Part shown: positions 19,333 to 29,103 of the stretch, piece by piece | Layout of the letters: each line of letters starts with the position of its first letter | How positions within the stretch are numbered: the first letter of the stretch is position 1 | Origin: Agromyces sp. H66 | GTDB lineage: Bacteria > Actinomycetota > Actinomycetes > Actinomycetales > Microbacteriaceae | Assembly: GCF_004959775.1 (NCBI RefSeq) | Contig: NZ_SJZG01000003.1 | Span: 124,001 to 188,000, forward strand | DNA length: 64,000 bases | Direction: 5' to 3' | Position numbers and translations under genes: made by a program | The notes under the pieces: model-generated | What the model saw: only the letters and a program-made list of their open reading frames with translations | The model's database searches: none | What the model was told of the DNA's origin: nothing

Positions 19333-20589
19333 ATGTCGACGTTCCAGTCGGCGCCCGACGGCGTGGCGCCCCTCGTTCCGGTGCCGGCGCACCTCGAGCG
19401 GATCCTCGCGAGCGTCGCGCCGCTGCGCACGGTCGAGCCGATACGACTCGCGGATGCCGCGGGCCGCACGCTCGCGACATCCGTCGACGCACTCGTGGAC
19501 CTGCCCTCGTTCGACAATTCCGCCATGGACGGTTACGCCGTGCGACGGGTGGATGTCGCGGCCGCCGCGGACGACGCTCCGGTCGTGCTCGACGTGGTCG
19601 CCGACCTGCCCGCCGGCAGCGGCGAGGACGTGACCATCGGCCCGGGCCAGGCCGCCCGCATCATGACCGGCGCGCCGGTCCCGGCCGGCGCCGACGCCGT
19701 CGTGCCGGTCGAGCGCACGGATGCCGGCACCGCACGGGTCTCGATCCACGCCGCTCCCCGACCCGGGCACCACATCCGCCGCCGCGGGGAGGATCTCCGC
19801 GCCGGCGACCGCGTGCTCACGGCCGGCATGGAGCTCGGCGCACGCCGCGTCGCCGCCGCCGCCGCGGCCGGCCTCGCGGAGCTTCCCGTCGTCGCCGTAC
19901 CGAGGGTCGCGGTCGTCGCGACGGGCAGCGAACTCGTCGAGCCGGGCGCGCCGCTCGCCCACGGGCAGATCCACGACTCGAACTCACTGCTGCTGTCAAC
20001 CCTCGTGGCCGAGACGGGGTGCGCGGTGAGCGAGGTGCGGCGCCTCCCCGATGACCCGCACGAACTGCGCGCGTGGCTCGAGACCCGCACGGCGTGCGAC
20101 GCGGTGGTGTTCTCGGGCGGCGTCAGCGTCGGAGCGTACGATGTCGTGCGGCAGGTGCTCGGCGAGCTCGGCACGGTGGACTTCGTGCGCGTGGCGATGC
20201 AGCCCGGCAAGCCGCAGGCGTTCGGCACGCTGCCGGGCGGCATCCCGGTCTTCGGCCTGCCCGGCAACCCCGTGAGCGTCGCGGTGTCGTTCGAGGCGTT
20301 CGTGCGGCCGGCGCTCCTGCGTCTCGCGGGTCGGGCCGACGTCCGGCGCCCGACGTGGCGCGTCGCCGCCTCGGTCGGGTGGCGGTCGCCGTCGGGTCGT
20401 CGCCAGTACATGCCCATCGCCCTCGGCACCGACGACGACGGCACGCCGAACGTGCGCCCGGCGACCGGCGGCGGATCGGGCTCGCACCTCGTCGGCGGGC
20501 TCGCCCTGGCAGACGGGTTCGCGATCATCCCCGAAGAGGTCGAACACGTCGGCGCGGGCGACCTCGTCGAGGTGGCGGTGACGCGATGA
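19333..20589 (+). CDS. moeA: Molybdopterin molybdotransferase MoeA (copy 1)
   Basis: Inserts molybdate into adenylylated molybdopterin. A 418-residue protein with the typical blocks DLPSFDNSAMDGYAVR, RIMTGAPVPAGADAVVPVE, VAVVATGSELVEPG, VFSGGVSVGAYDVVR, and PGKPQAFG ... VFGLPGNPVSVAVSFE. The -10-like TAGCGT (19320-19325) ends 7 bases before ATG 19333; GGAGGG is also present. It is divergent from the sulfite-oxidase-like operon and overlaps mobA by 4 bases. A second moeA is at 33293-34495. Confidence 0.96.
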   Translation: MSTFQSAPDGVAPLVPVPAHLERILASVAPLRTVEPIRLADAAGRTLATSVDALVDLPSFDNSAMDGYAVRRVDVAAAADDAPVVLDVVADLPAGSGEDVTIGPGQAARIMTGAPVPAGADAVVPVERTDAGTARVSIHAAPRPGHHIRRRGEDLRAGDRVLTAGMELGARRVAAAAAAGLAELPVVAVPRVAVVATGSELVEPGAPLAHGQIHDSNSLLLSTLVAETGCAVSEVRRLPDDPHELRAWLETRTACDAVVFSGGVSVGAYDVVRQVLGELGTVDFVRVAMQPGKPQAFGTLPGGIPVFGLPGNPVSVAVSFEAFVRPALLRLAGRADVRRPTWRVAASVGWRSPSGRRQYMPIALGTDDDGTPNVRPATGGGSGSHLVGGLALADGFAIIPEEVEHVGAGDLVEVAVTR

Positions 20590-21458
20590 GCGTGTCCGGG
20601 CGGGGCGCCGTCGACGCGATCATCCTCGCCGGCGGTCGCGCCGGGCGACTCGGCGGCGCATCGAAACCCGACCTCGTCGTCGGCGGTCGGCGCCTGCTCG
20701 CCACTGCGATCGACGCCGCCAGGTCGGCCGGATGCCGCGACATCGTCGTCGTGGGTCCGCCCACGCTCGACGCTCCCGGCTGCCTCGTCGTGCGCGAGGA
20801 CCCGCCGTTCGGCGGCCCGGTCGCCGGCCTCGCAGCCGGCCTCGCCGCCCTCGACCCGCAGGGGGCCGACGTGCTCGTGCTCGCCTGCGACATGCCCGAC
20901 GCGGGCCCAGCAGCACAGCGCCTCATCGCCACCCGCACCGCGAACCCCGGCTCCGACGGCGTCTGCCTCGTCGACGAATCCGGCCGTGAGCAGTGGCTCG
21001 CCGCGATCTACTCGCGGTCGGCCCTGGATCGGGCGTTCGGCGCGCTGGCGGGCGACGTCGACGGCGCATCGATGCGCCGGCTCGCGGCATCCGTCGACCT
21101 CGTCACCGCGGCCGACGAGGGCACGACGCACGACATCGACACGTGGGACGACCTCTCCCGCGCCACCCGACAGGAGGAGCACGACATGCCCGAGACCCCG
21201 CAGTCCCAGTCCCCCGAGACGCTCGACCGGTGGCTCGCCGCCCTCGCGACCGAGCTCGGGATCGACCCCGCCTCCGTTCCGGTCGGCGTCGTGCTCGATC
21301 TCGCGCGCGACGTCGCCCACGGGGTGGCCCGGCCGGCCGCTCCGCTGAGCACGTTCGTCGTCGGGCTCGCGGTCGGCGCCGGCAAGGGCTCGCTCGCGGA
21401 GCTGTCGGCGCGGGCGACCGCGCTCGCCGAGGGCTGGTCGCCCGACGAGACGGCCTGA
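20586..21458 (+). CDS. mobA: Molybdenum cofactor guanylyltransferase fused to DUF6457
   Basis: A 290-residue two-domain protein. Residues 1-195 are the nucleotidyltransferase that adds GMP to Mo-molybdopterin: AIILAGGRAGRLGGASKPDL (the Lys binds GTP), REDPPFGGPVAGLAAGL, VLACDMPDAGP. Residues about 205-290 (SPETLDRWLAALATELGIDP ... GLAVGAGKGSLAELSARA) match the small helical DUF6457 domain, whose role is unknown but which is often found in Moco contexts. Mo-bisMGD from this step is what NarG needs. The ATG overlaps the moeA stop. Confidence 0.9.
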   Translation: MSVSGRGAVDAIILAGGRAGRLGGASKPDLVVGGRRLLATAIDAARSAGCRDIVVVGPPTLDAPGCLVVREDPPFGGPVAGLAAGLAALDPQGADVLVLACDMPDAGPAAQRLIATRTANPGSDGVCLVDESGREQWLAAIYSRSALDRAFGALAGDVDGASMRRLAASVDLVTAADEGTTHDIDTWDDLSRATRQEEHDMPETPQSQSPETLDRWLAALATELGIDPASVPVGVVLDLARDVAHGVARPAAPLSTFVVGLAVGAGKGSLAELSARATALAEGWSPDETA

Positions 21459-21483
21459 CCACGGAAGGTCGTCGACCGCTCGA

Positions 21484-22701
21484 TCAGGAACCGGGCCGCG
21501 CGTCGCGCAGCATCCCGGCGACGACGAGCGCGAACGCCCCGACGAGCACGAGCAGCCACAGCCCGAGCGCGTAGGAGTTCGTCTCGGGGGAGTAGGTGGC
21601 CCCCATCACGAGGGGCGGGAAGTACCCGCCGAGCCCGCCCGCCGCCGCGACGACGCCCGTGACCGCGCCCACCCTGTCCTTCGGGGTCGACGGGCCGACC
21701 CATGCGAACACCGCGCCCATGCCGAGCCCCATCGCCCCGGCCATCGCGATGAAGGTGGCGCCGGTGAGGATGCCCTCGGGCGGCTGCTGGCCGACCACGT
21801 AGGCGAGCGACACGATGCCGGCGAGCGAGACGAGCGAGACGATCTTCGGCCCGAACCGGTCGGAGAGCACGCCGCCGATCGGACGGGCGATCACCGCCGC
21901 CGTCGCGAACATCGCCGTGCGAGTGCCCGCACCGATCGCGTCGACCTCGTCGGGGTAGATCGTGGTGAGGTACTTCGGCAGGAAGGTCGAGAACGCGACG
22001 AAGCCGCCGAAGACGATCGCATAGAGGAACGACATCTCCCACGTGACACGGAGGCGCAGCGCCCCCATGACCTTCGGGATGAGCGCCTGGTGACTCGGCT
22101 CCCAGGCGGGCGAGTCCCGCAGGAAGACCCACGCCGCGACCGCGGTCGCCACCATCACCGCCGCGATGAGCAGGTGGGTCGGGAGGAATCCGATGCTCTC
22201 GGCGAGGCGCGGCGTGAAGAACGCCGAGACCGCGGTGCCGATCATCCCCATGCCGAACACGCCCGTCGCGAACCCGCGACGCTTCGCGTCGTACCAGGCG
22301 CTCGAGAACGGCACGCCGACCGCGAAGATCGTGCCCGCGATGCCGAGGAGGAAACCGGCCACCAGGAGGAGCGGGAAGCTCCGCAGGGTGCCGGCCAGCG
22401 CGACGAGCAGCACGGGCGGCACGGCACCGAGCAGCACGAACGTGAACATCCTGCGCCCGCCGAACCGGTCGGTGAGCGCGCCGGTGACGATGCGGCCGAG
22501 CGCGCCGACCAGCACCGGCATGGCCAGCATGAGCGAGATCTGCCCCTCGTCGAGACCCATCTCGGTCGCGTAGGTCTTCTGGAGCGGTGCGATCACCATC
22601 CACGCCCAGAAGCCGATCGTCGACGCGAAGGTCGCCAGGAGGACCTGGCCGAACTGCCCGTTCAGCGCGGTGCGTTCCGGTTGCGTCGACGTTGACTGCA
22701 T
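21484..22701 (-). CDS. narK: Nitrate/nitrite transporter, MFS (NarK type)
   Basis: A 405-residue, 12-helix major facilitator protein. The nitrate-signature stretches are GRRMFTFVLLGAVPPVLLV and the Gly-rich GVVAAAGGLGGYFPPLVMG in the second half; the first half has a similar GFLLGIAGTIFAVGVPFSSAWY. The conserved Arg of NarK proteins lies in GALGRIVTGALTDRFGG. ATG 22701 is used because GAGGGGG precedes it. It is divergent from narGHJI, and should import nitrate and/or export nitrite for the membrane-bound reductase. Confidence 0.92.
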   Translation of the reverse strand: MQSTSTQPERTALNGQFGQVLLATFASTIGFWAWMVIAPLQKTYATEMGLDEGQISLMLAMPVLVGALGRIVTGALTDRFGGRRMFTFVLLGAVPPVLLVALAGTLRSFPLLLVAGFLLGIAGTIFAVGVPFSSAWYDAKRRGFATGVFGMGMIGTAVSAFFTPRLAESIGFLPTHLLIAAVMVATAVAAWVFLRDSPAWEPSHQALIPKVMGALRLRVTWEMSFLYAIVFGGFVAFSTFLPKYLTTIYPDEVDAIGAGTRTAMFATAAVIARPIGGVLSDRFGPKIVSLVSLAGIVSLAYVVGQQPPEGILTGATFIAMAGAMGLGMGAVFAWVGPSTPKDRVGAVTGVVAAAGGLGGYFPPLVMGATYSPETNSYALGLWLLVLVGAFALVVAGMLRDARPGS

Positions 22702-22850
22702 GGTGCCCCCTCGCTCGGCGGGAATCGTTCGGCCGCGCTGCCTGGTGCCGACGATATCCGCGCACTGCATGCGGCGCCAGCACCCTCGCGGGTTCGCCCT
22801 GGGGTTCGTGCGCGGTTCCTGCGCGGGATCGATGAATCCCAGCGAGGTCG

Positions 22851-22879
22851 TTCCGATGTGATCGCCCGCTGGGCATAAT
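22851..22879 (+). promoter_or_regulatory. Candidate promoter of narGHJI
   Basis: TTCCGA (22851-22856), 17 bases, CATAAT (22874-22879). It predicts a transcript of about 60 nt leader that contains complementary GCGGCA (about 22890) and TGCCGC (22921-22926) segments, then AAGGAGG before GTG 22945. No FNR-type TTGAT-N4-ATCAA box was recognised in the 243-base narK-narG gap. Confidence 0.45.
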
Positions 22880-22944
22880 GGGCAGGACTGCGGCAGCATC
22901 GCCGAGGATCACGGTGACACTGCCGCCTGTTCAAGGAGGCCTCC

Positions 22945-25900
22945 GTGAGCCAAGCGCCCAGCACCTCGACAGAGCCGGCAACCGACGGGCCGCTCGCCTC
23001 GGCGCTGCTCTCGATGGGGCGATTCCTCCGCCCGGGCGAGTTCTCGGCCGACCAGCGGTCGGTCTTCCTCGAGGGCGGACGCCAGGGCGACGCGTTCTAC
23101 CGCGATCGGTGGTCGCACGACAAGGTGGTGCGCTCGACCCACGGCGTGAACTGCACGGGCTCGTGCTCGTGGAAGGTGTACGTCAAGGACGGCATCATCA
23201 CGTGGGAGACGCAGCAGACCGACTACCCGACGGTCGGTCCAGACTCGCCCGAGTACGAACCACGCGGATGCCCCCGCGGCGCCGCCTTCAGCTGGTACAC
23301 GTACTCCCCCACCCGCGTGCGCTACCCCTACATCCGCGACACGCTCGCCGCGGCGTACCGCGAGGCGAAGTCCCGGCTGGGGGACCCGGTGCTGGCATGG
23401 GCCGAGATCACGTCCGACCCCGAGACCTCCCGGCGCTACAAGCGCTCCCGCGGCAAGGGCGGCCTCGTGCGCACCACGTGGGACGAGGCCGCCGAGATCG
23501 TCGCGGCCGCGCACGTGCACACCATCAAGCAGTACGGGCCCGACCGCATCGCGGGCTTCTCGCCGATCCCGGCGATGTCGATGGTCTCGCACGGTGTGGG
23601 GGCGCGATTCATCAACCTCATCGGCGGCACCATGCTGTCGTTCTACGACTGGTACGCCGACCTGCCGGTCGCGAGCCCGCAGGTGTTCGGCGACCAGACC
23701 GACGTGCCCGAATCCGCCGACTGGTGGAACGCGTCGTACCTCATGATGTGGGGCTCGAACGTGCCGGTGACGCGCACGCCCGATGCGCACTTCATGACCG
23801 AGGCCCGGTACCGCGGCCAGAAGGTCGTGACCGTGTCGCCCGACTACGCCGACAACACGAAGTTCGCCGACGAGTGGCTGGCACCGCACCCCGGCACCGA
23901 CGGCGCGCTCGCCATGGCGATGGGTCACGTCATCCTCAGGGAGTTCCTCGTCGACCGGCGCACGCCGCGCTTCGCCGACTACCTCAAGCGGTTCTCGGAT
24001 GCCCCGTACCTCATCACGCTCGAACAGCGCGGCGACGCGTGGGTGCCGGGCAAGTTCCTGACCGCGGCGGAGCTCGGCGGCTTCGGCTCACGGGTCGCGA
24101 ACGCGGCGTTCAAGACGGTGGTCCTCACCGCCGACAGCGAGCCGTTCGTGCCGAACGGCTCGCTCGGCCACCGCTTCGACACCGACGAGCCGGGTGCGTG
24201 GAACCTCGACCTCGGCGACGTCGACCCGCTGCTGTCGATCGCCGACGGCGAGGTCTGGCGGGGGGCATCCGTCGCCGTCGACCTGCCGCGCTTCGACGTG
24301 GCTCCCGAACCGGGCGCCGAGCACGAGGGCGGCGCGGGCACGATCCGCCGCGGCGTGCCGGTCGCGCAGGTCGGCGATCGCACGGTGACCACGGTGTTCG
24401 ACCTGCTGCTCGCGCAGTACGGCGTCGGGCGCGACGGCCTGCCGGGGCAGTGGCCGACCGGCTACGACGACGCGACCTCGCCCGGCACGCCCGCGTGGCA
24501 GGAGGAGATCACCTCGGTGCCGGCCGCGAAGGCCGAGCGCATCGGCCGCGAGTTCGCCGACAACGCCGAGCGGTCGGGCGGGCGCTCGATGATCCTGATG
24601 GGCGCCGGCACCAACCACTGGTTCCACTCCGACACGATCTACCGCACGTTCCTCGCCCTCACGACGATGACCGGGTGCCAGGGCGTGAACGGCGGCGGCT
24701 GGGCGCACTACGTGGGGCAGGAGAAGGTGCGCCCCGTCACCGGGTCGAACCAGTACGGCGGCGCGGCCGACTGGGTGCGCCCGCCCCGCGCGATGATCGG
24801 CACCGCGTTCTGGTATCTCGCCACCGACCAGTGGCGGTACGACGGCCTGCCCGCCGACCAGCTCGCCTCGCCGCTCGCGAAGGGCCTCTTCGCCGGACGC
24901 ACCACGGCCGACTGCCTCGTCGAGTCCGCGAAGCGGGGCTGGATGCCGAGCTACCCGACCTTCGACCGCAATCCACTCGACCTCGTCGACGAGGCGGATG
25001 CCGCGGGCGCCGACCCCGCGCAGTACGTGGTCGACCGTCTGAAGGACGGCACGCTGCACTTCGCCGCCGAGGACCCCGATGCGCCCGAGAACTTCCCGCG
25101 CATCATCAACATCTGGCGTGCGAACATCCTCGGGTCGTCGGGCAAGGGCAACGAGTACTTCCTGAAGCACCTGCTGGGCGCGGATGCCTCGGTGCTGGCC
25201 TCGGAGGCCGCCCCCGACCGCCGGCCACGCGACATCCGCTGGCACGACGACGCGCCCGCCGGCAAGCTCGACCTGCTGGTGACGAGCGACTTCCGGATGA
25301 CGAGCACGACCCTGTTCTCCGACGTCGTGCTGCCGGCGGCCACCTGGTACGAGAAGCACGACCTCTCCTCGACCGACATGCACCCGTTCGTGCACGCGTT
25401 CAATCCGGCGATCTCGCCGCCCTGGCAGACGCGCACCGACTTCGACATCTTCCACACGATCGCCGCGAAGCTGGGCCAACTCGCGTCCGTGCACCTCGGC
25501 GTGCGGCGCGACCTGGTGGCGGCGCCGCTCCTGCACGACACCCCCGACGCGATGGCCACCCCCCACGGCACGGTCGTGGCGGGCGCCCCCCTCGTGCCCG
25601 GGGTGACGATGCCGAAGCTCGTGGTCGTCGAGCGCGACTACCCCGCGACGGCCGCGCGACTGGGCTCGCTCGGCCCGCTCACCGCGAAGCTCGGCATGGT
25701 CACGAAAGGCATCACGTTCCACCCCGAGCCCGAGCTCGCCGACCTCGCGCGGCGCAACGGCACCGTGACCTCCGGACCCACGGCGGGCGCGACGCGGCTC
25801 GACACCGACGTGCGCGCGTGCGAGATGATCCTCGCCCTGTCGGGCACGACGAACGGGCGGCTCGCGGTGCAGGGCTTCCGCCAGCTCGAGGCCCAGACCG

Positions 25901-26697
25901 GGCAGCAGATCGCGCAGTTGGCGCTCGACCACGAGGCATCCCGCATCACCTTCGCCGACGTGCAGTCCCGGCCGGTGAGCGTCATGACCTCGCCCGAGTG
26001 GTCGGGATCCGAGCACGGCGGCCGCCGCTACACGGCGTTCTCGATCAACGTCGAGCACCTGAAGCCGTGGCACACGCTGACCGGCCGCATGCACTTCTAT
26101 CTCGACCACGACTGGATGGCCGAGCTCGGCGAGCAGATGCCGATCTTCCGCCCGCCGCTCGACCTGCACCGCCTGTTCGGCGACTCGCCCACCGTCGGAT
26201 CGACCGATCCGAGCGGCGCCCCGAACTCGGCCGGCCACGCCGAGGTGGCCGTGCGCTACCTCACGCCGCACTCGAAGTGGTCGATCCACTCGGAGTACCA
26301 GGACAACCTCTTCATGCTCTCGCTCTCGCGCGGCGGGCCGACCATCTGGATGAGTCCGCAGGACGCCGCGAAGATCGGCGTGCGCGACAACGAGTGGATC
26401 GAGTCGTACAACCGCAACGGCGTCGTCGTCGCCCGCGCGATCGTGTCGCACCGCATGCCCGAGGGCACCGTGTACATGTACCACGCGAAGGATCGCACGG
26501 TCGACGTGCCGCGTACCGAGACGAGCGGCCGGCGCGGCGGCATCCACAACTCGCTCACTCGCATCCTGCTGAAGCCGAGCCACCTCATCGGCGGCTACGC
26601 GCAGCTCTCGTTCGCGTTCAACTACCTCGGACCGACGGGCAACCAGCGCGACGAGGTCACCGTCATCCGCCGCCGCAGCCAGGAGGTCACGTACTGA
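22945..26697 (+). CDS. narG: Respiratory nitrate reductase alpha subunit
   Basis: The catalytic subunit (1250 residues) reduces nitrate to nitrite on Mo-bisMGD at the cytoplasmic face. The N-terminal HGVNCTGSCSW carries the His and Cys ligands of the FS0 4Fe-4S cluster. The Mo-binding Asp region FYDWYADLPVASPQ followed by GDQTDVPESADWWN is conserved, as are GWAHYVGQEKVRP and the C-terminal MGD-binding PEGTVYMYHAKDRTVDVP. There is no twin-Arg signal, fitting the inward-facing enzyme. GTG 22945 has AAGGAGG at ideal spacing. Confidence 0.98.
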   Translation: MSQAPSTSTEPATDGPLASALLSMGRFLRPGEFSADQRSVFLEGGRQGDAFYRDRWSHDKVVRSTHGVNCTGSCSWKVYVKDGIITWETQQTDYPTVGPDSPEYEPRGCPRGAAFSWYTYSPTRVRYPYIRDTLAAAYREAKSRLGDPVLAWAEITSDPETSRRYKRSRGKGGLVRTTWDEAAEIVAAAHVHTIKQYGPDRIAGFSPIPAMSMVSHGVGARFINLIGGTMLSFYDWYADLPVASPQVFGDQTDVPESADWWNASYLMMWGSNVPVTRTPDAHFMTEARYRGQKVVTVSPDYADNTKFADEWLAPHPGTDGALAMAMGHVILREFLVDRRTPRFADYLKRFSDAPYLITLEQRGDAWVPGKFLTAAELGGFGSRVANAAFKTVVLTADSEPFVPNGSLGHRFDTDEPGAWNLDLGDVDPLLSIADGEVWRGASVAVDLPRFDVAPEPGAEHEGGAGTIRRGVPVAQVGDRTVTTVFDLLLAQYGVGRDGLPGQWPTGYDDATSPGTPAWQEEITSVPAAKAERIGREFADNAERSGGRSMILMGAGTNHWFHSDTIYRTFLALTTMTGCQGVNGGGWAHYVGQEKVRPVTGSNQYGGAADWVRPPRAMIGTAFWYLATDQWRYDGLPADQLASPLAKGLFAGRTTADCLVESAKRGWMPSYPTFDRNPLDLVDEADAAGADPAQYVVDRLKDGTLHFAAEDPDAPENFPRIINIWRANILGSSGKGNEYFLKHLLGADASVLASEAAPDRRPRDIRWHDDAPAGKLDLLVTSDFRMTSTTLFSDVVLPAATWYEKHDLSSTDMHPFVHAFNPAISPPWQTRTDFDIFHTIAAKLGQLASVHLGVRRDLVAAPLLHDTPDAMATPHGTVVAGAPLVPGVTMPKLVVVERDYPATAARLGSLGPLTAKLGMVTKGITFHPEPELADLARRNGTVTSGPTAGATRLDTDVRACEMILALSGTTNGRLAVQGFRQLEAQTGQQIAQLALDHEASRITFADVQSRPVSVMTSPEWSGSEHGGRRYTAFSINVEHLKPWHTLTGRMHFYLDHDWMAELGEQMPIFRPPLDLHRLFGDSPTVGSTDPSGAPNSAGHAEVAVRYLTPHSKWSIHSEYQDNLFMLSLSRGGPTIWMSPQDAAKIGVRDNEWIESYNRNGVVVARAIVSHRMPEGTVYMYHAKDRTVDVPRTETSGRRGGIHNSLTRILLKPSHLIGGYAQLSFAFNYLGPTGNQRDEVTVIRRRSQEVTY

Positions 26698-26713
26698 TGA
26701 GGGGCACAGTCTG

Positions 26714-28393
26714 ATGAAGGTCATGGCGCAGATGTCGATGGTGATGAACCTCGACAAGTGCATCGGATGCCACACCTGCAGCGTCACCTGCAAGCAGGCG
26801 TGGACCAACCGCACCGGTGTCGAGTACGTGTGGTTCAACAACGTCGAGACGCGGCCGGGCATCGGCTACCCGCGCGGCTACGAGGATCAGGAGGAGTGGC
26901 AGGGCGGCTGGGAGCGCACGAGGCGCGGCCGCCTCAAGCTGAAGGCCGGCGGGCGGTTCTCGAAGCTGTCGAAGATCTTCTCCAACCCGAAGCTGCCCGA
27001 GATCAGCGACTACTACGAGCCGTGGACGTACGAGTACGACATGCTGCTCAACGCCCCCGCCGGCGACCACACCCCGGTGGCGAGGCCGAAGAGCCTCATC
27101 ACGGGCGACGACATGAACATCTCGTGGTCGGCCAACTGGGACGACAACCTCGGCGGGTCCACCGCGACCGCGGTCGACGACCCGATCCTGCAGCACATGA
27201 GCGAACACGTCGCCATGGAGTTCGAGCAGACGTTCATGTTCTACCTGCCGCGCATCTGCGAGCACTGCCTGAATCCGTCGTGCGTGGCGTCGTGCCCGTC
27301 GGGCGCGATGTACAAGCGCGTCGAGGACGGCATCGTGCTCGTCGACCAGGACCGGTGCCGCGGCTGGCGCATGTGCGTGACCGGATGTCCCTACAAGAAG
27401 GTGTACTTCAACCACAAGACCGGCAAGGCGGAGAAGTGCACGCTCTGCTATCCGCGCATCGAGGTGGGCCTGCCCACCGTCTGCTCGGAGACGTGCGTGG
27501 GGCGCCTGCGGTACCTCGGCCTCGTGCTGTACGACGCCGACCGGGTCGCGGCCGCGGCATCCGTCGAGGACGAGCACGAGCTGCTGGAGTCGCAGCGCTC
27601 GGTGTTCCTCGACCCGTACGACCCGGAGGTCGTCCGTGCCGCGCGTGCCGAGGGCATCCCCGAGGACTGGATCGACGCCGCGCAGCGCAGCCCGATCTGG
27701 AAGCTCATCCAGGAGTACAAGGTGGCGCTGCCGCTGCATCCCGAGTACCGCACGATGCCGATGGTCTGGTACATCCCGCCGCTCTCCCCCGTGGTCGACG
27801 TGGTGGCCGATTCGGGTGCCGACGGCGAGGATGCGCGCAACCTGTTCGCCGCGATCGACAAGCTCCGCATCCCCGTCGAGTACCTGGCCGGGCTGTTCAC
27901 GGCCGGCGATGTGGCGCCGGTGCAGGCGACCCTCCGCAGGCTCGCGGCGATGCGCTCGTACATGCGCGACCTCAATCTCGGCGACGAGCCGAACGAGGCG
28001 ATCGCCCGGTCGGTGGGCATGACGGGAACCGAGGTCGAGGACATGTACCGGCTGCTCGCGATCGCGAAGTACGAGCAGCGGTACGTCATCCCGACCGCGC
28101 ACGTCGAGCAGGCCGAGGCGCTCGAGGAGCTCGCGTGCTCGCTCGACTTCGAGGGCGGGCCGGGCATGGGCGGTGCGGGGCCGTTCGGGTCGTCGAGCGG
28201 ACCTGCGGTGCCCGTCGCGGTGGAGACGTTCCACGCCCTGCAGAAGCGGCAGACGGCCGACCGGCCGTCGACGCCGGGTCGGGTGAACCTGCTGAACTGG
28301 GACGGGCTCGGGGACCCGCCCGAGGGGCTCTTCCCGCCGAGATCGTCGGATGCCGAGAATCCGGCGTCGTCGGATTCGGAGCCGAGGCCATGA
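26714..28393 (+). CDS. narH: Respiratory nitrate reductase beta subunit
   Basis: Electron-transfer subunit (559 residues) with four iron-sulfur clusters. Cys groups: CIGCHTCSVTCKQAW; CEHCLNPSCVASCP; CRGWRMCVTGCP, in which Trp replaces one Cys as usual for the 3Fe-4S cluster; and CTLCYPRIEVGLPTVCSETC. It passes electrons from the NarI hemes to NarG. It begins 16 bases after narG with GAGGGG upstream and overlaps narJ by 4 bases. Confidence 0.98.
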   Translation: MKVMAQMSMVMNLDKCIGCHTCSVTCKQAWTNRTGVEYVWFNNVETRPGIGYPRGYEDQEEWQGGWERTRRGRLKLKAGGRFSKLSKIFSNPKLPEISDYYEPWTYEYDMLLNAPAGDHTPVARPKSLITGDDMNISWSANWDDNLGGSTATAVDDPILQHMSEHVAMEFEQTFMFYLPRICEHCLNPSCVASCPSGAMYKRVEDGIVLVDQDRCRGWRMCVTGCPYKKVYFNHKTGKAEKCTLCYPRIEVGLPTVCSETCVGRLRYLGLVLYDADRVAAAASVEDEHELLESQRSVFLDPYDPEVVRAARAEGIPEDWIDAAQRSPIWKLIQEYKVALPLHPEYRTMPMVWYIPPLSPVVDVVADSGADGEDARNLFAAIDKLRIPVEYLAGLFTAGDVAPVQATLRRLAAMRSYMRDLNLGDEPNEAIARSVGMTGTEVEDMYRLLAIAKYEQRYVIPTAHVEQAEALEELACSLDFEGGPGMGGAGPFGSSSGPAVPVAVETFHALQKRQTADRPSTPGRVNLLNWDGLGDPPEGLFPPRSSDAENPASSDSEPRP

Positions 28394-29103
28394 GCGGCAT
28401 CCGGACCCCGCAGATCCGCGTGCGGCAGGCGCCCGAGCCGGTGCGGTCGGTGCGGATGTCGCCCGCCGAGCGGGCGACGACGCAGATGGCGGTCTCGCTG
28501 CTGCTCGACTACCCCGACGCGGCGTACGGTTCGCGGCTGCGGATGCTCCGCGCCGAGGTGGCCGGGCTTCCGACGCCGGTGCGCGAGGCCGTCGTCGAGT
28601 TCCTCGACGCCATCGAACCGCTCGAGATCGTCGAACGCGAGCGGCGCTACGTCGCGACGTTCGACCTCAAGCGCAAGTGCTGCATGTACCTGAGCTACTA
28701 CGCCGCCGGCGACACGCGCCGTCGCGGCGCCGCCCTCGTCGCGTTCCACGAGGCCTACCGGGCCGCGGGCTGGGAGTTCGACGCCGAAGAACTGCCCGAC
28801 TACCTGCCGGCCGTGCTCGAGTTCGCCGCCCGCAGCGGATCGCCGATCGCGGATCGGCTGCTCGCCGCCCACCGGGAGGGCATCGAGGTGCTGCGCGCCG
28901 CACTCCTCGCGGTCGGCAGTCCCTACGCGAGGCTCATCGAGGCGGTGGGGATGTCGCTCGCCGAGATCGACGAGGGCACCCGGGAGCGGTACCTGCGGCT
29001 GATCAACGAGGGCCCGCCGTCGGAGTCGGTGGGACTCGGCGGCCCGGTGGAGCTGCCGCCCTTCATCCCCGTCGGCGGCGCCGCCCAGGAGGTGCACGGA
29101 TGA
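28390..29103 (+). CDS. narJ: Nitrate reductase assembly chaperone (delta subunit)
   Basis: A 237-residue helical TorD-family chaperone needed to load the cofactor into NarG and attach NarGH to NarI; it is not part of the final enzyme. Typical blocks are QMAVSLLLDYPDAAY and ERRYVATFDLKRKCCMYLSYYAAGDTRRRG. The last about 30 residues (GGPVELPPFIPVGGAAQEV) match the C-terminal tail seen in other NarJ proteins. ATG overlaps the narH stop, and its own stop overlaps narI. Confidence 0.95.
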   Translation: MSGIRTPQIRVRQAPEPVRSVRMSPAERATTQMAVSLLLDYPDAAYGSRLRMLRAEVAGLPTPVREAVVEFLDAIEPLEIVERERRYVATFDLKRKCCMYLSYYAAGDTRRRGAALVAFHEAYRAAGWEFDAEELPDYLPAVLEFAARSGSPIADRLLAAHREGIEVLRAALLAVGSPYARLIEAVGMSLAEIDEGTRERYLRLINEGPPSESVGLGGPVELPPFIPVGGAAQEVHG

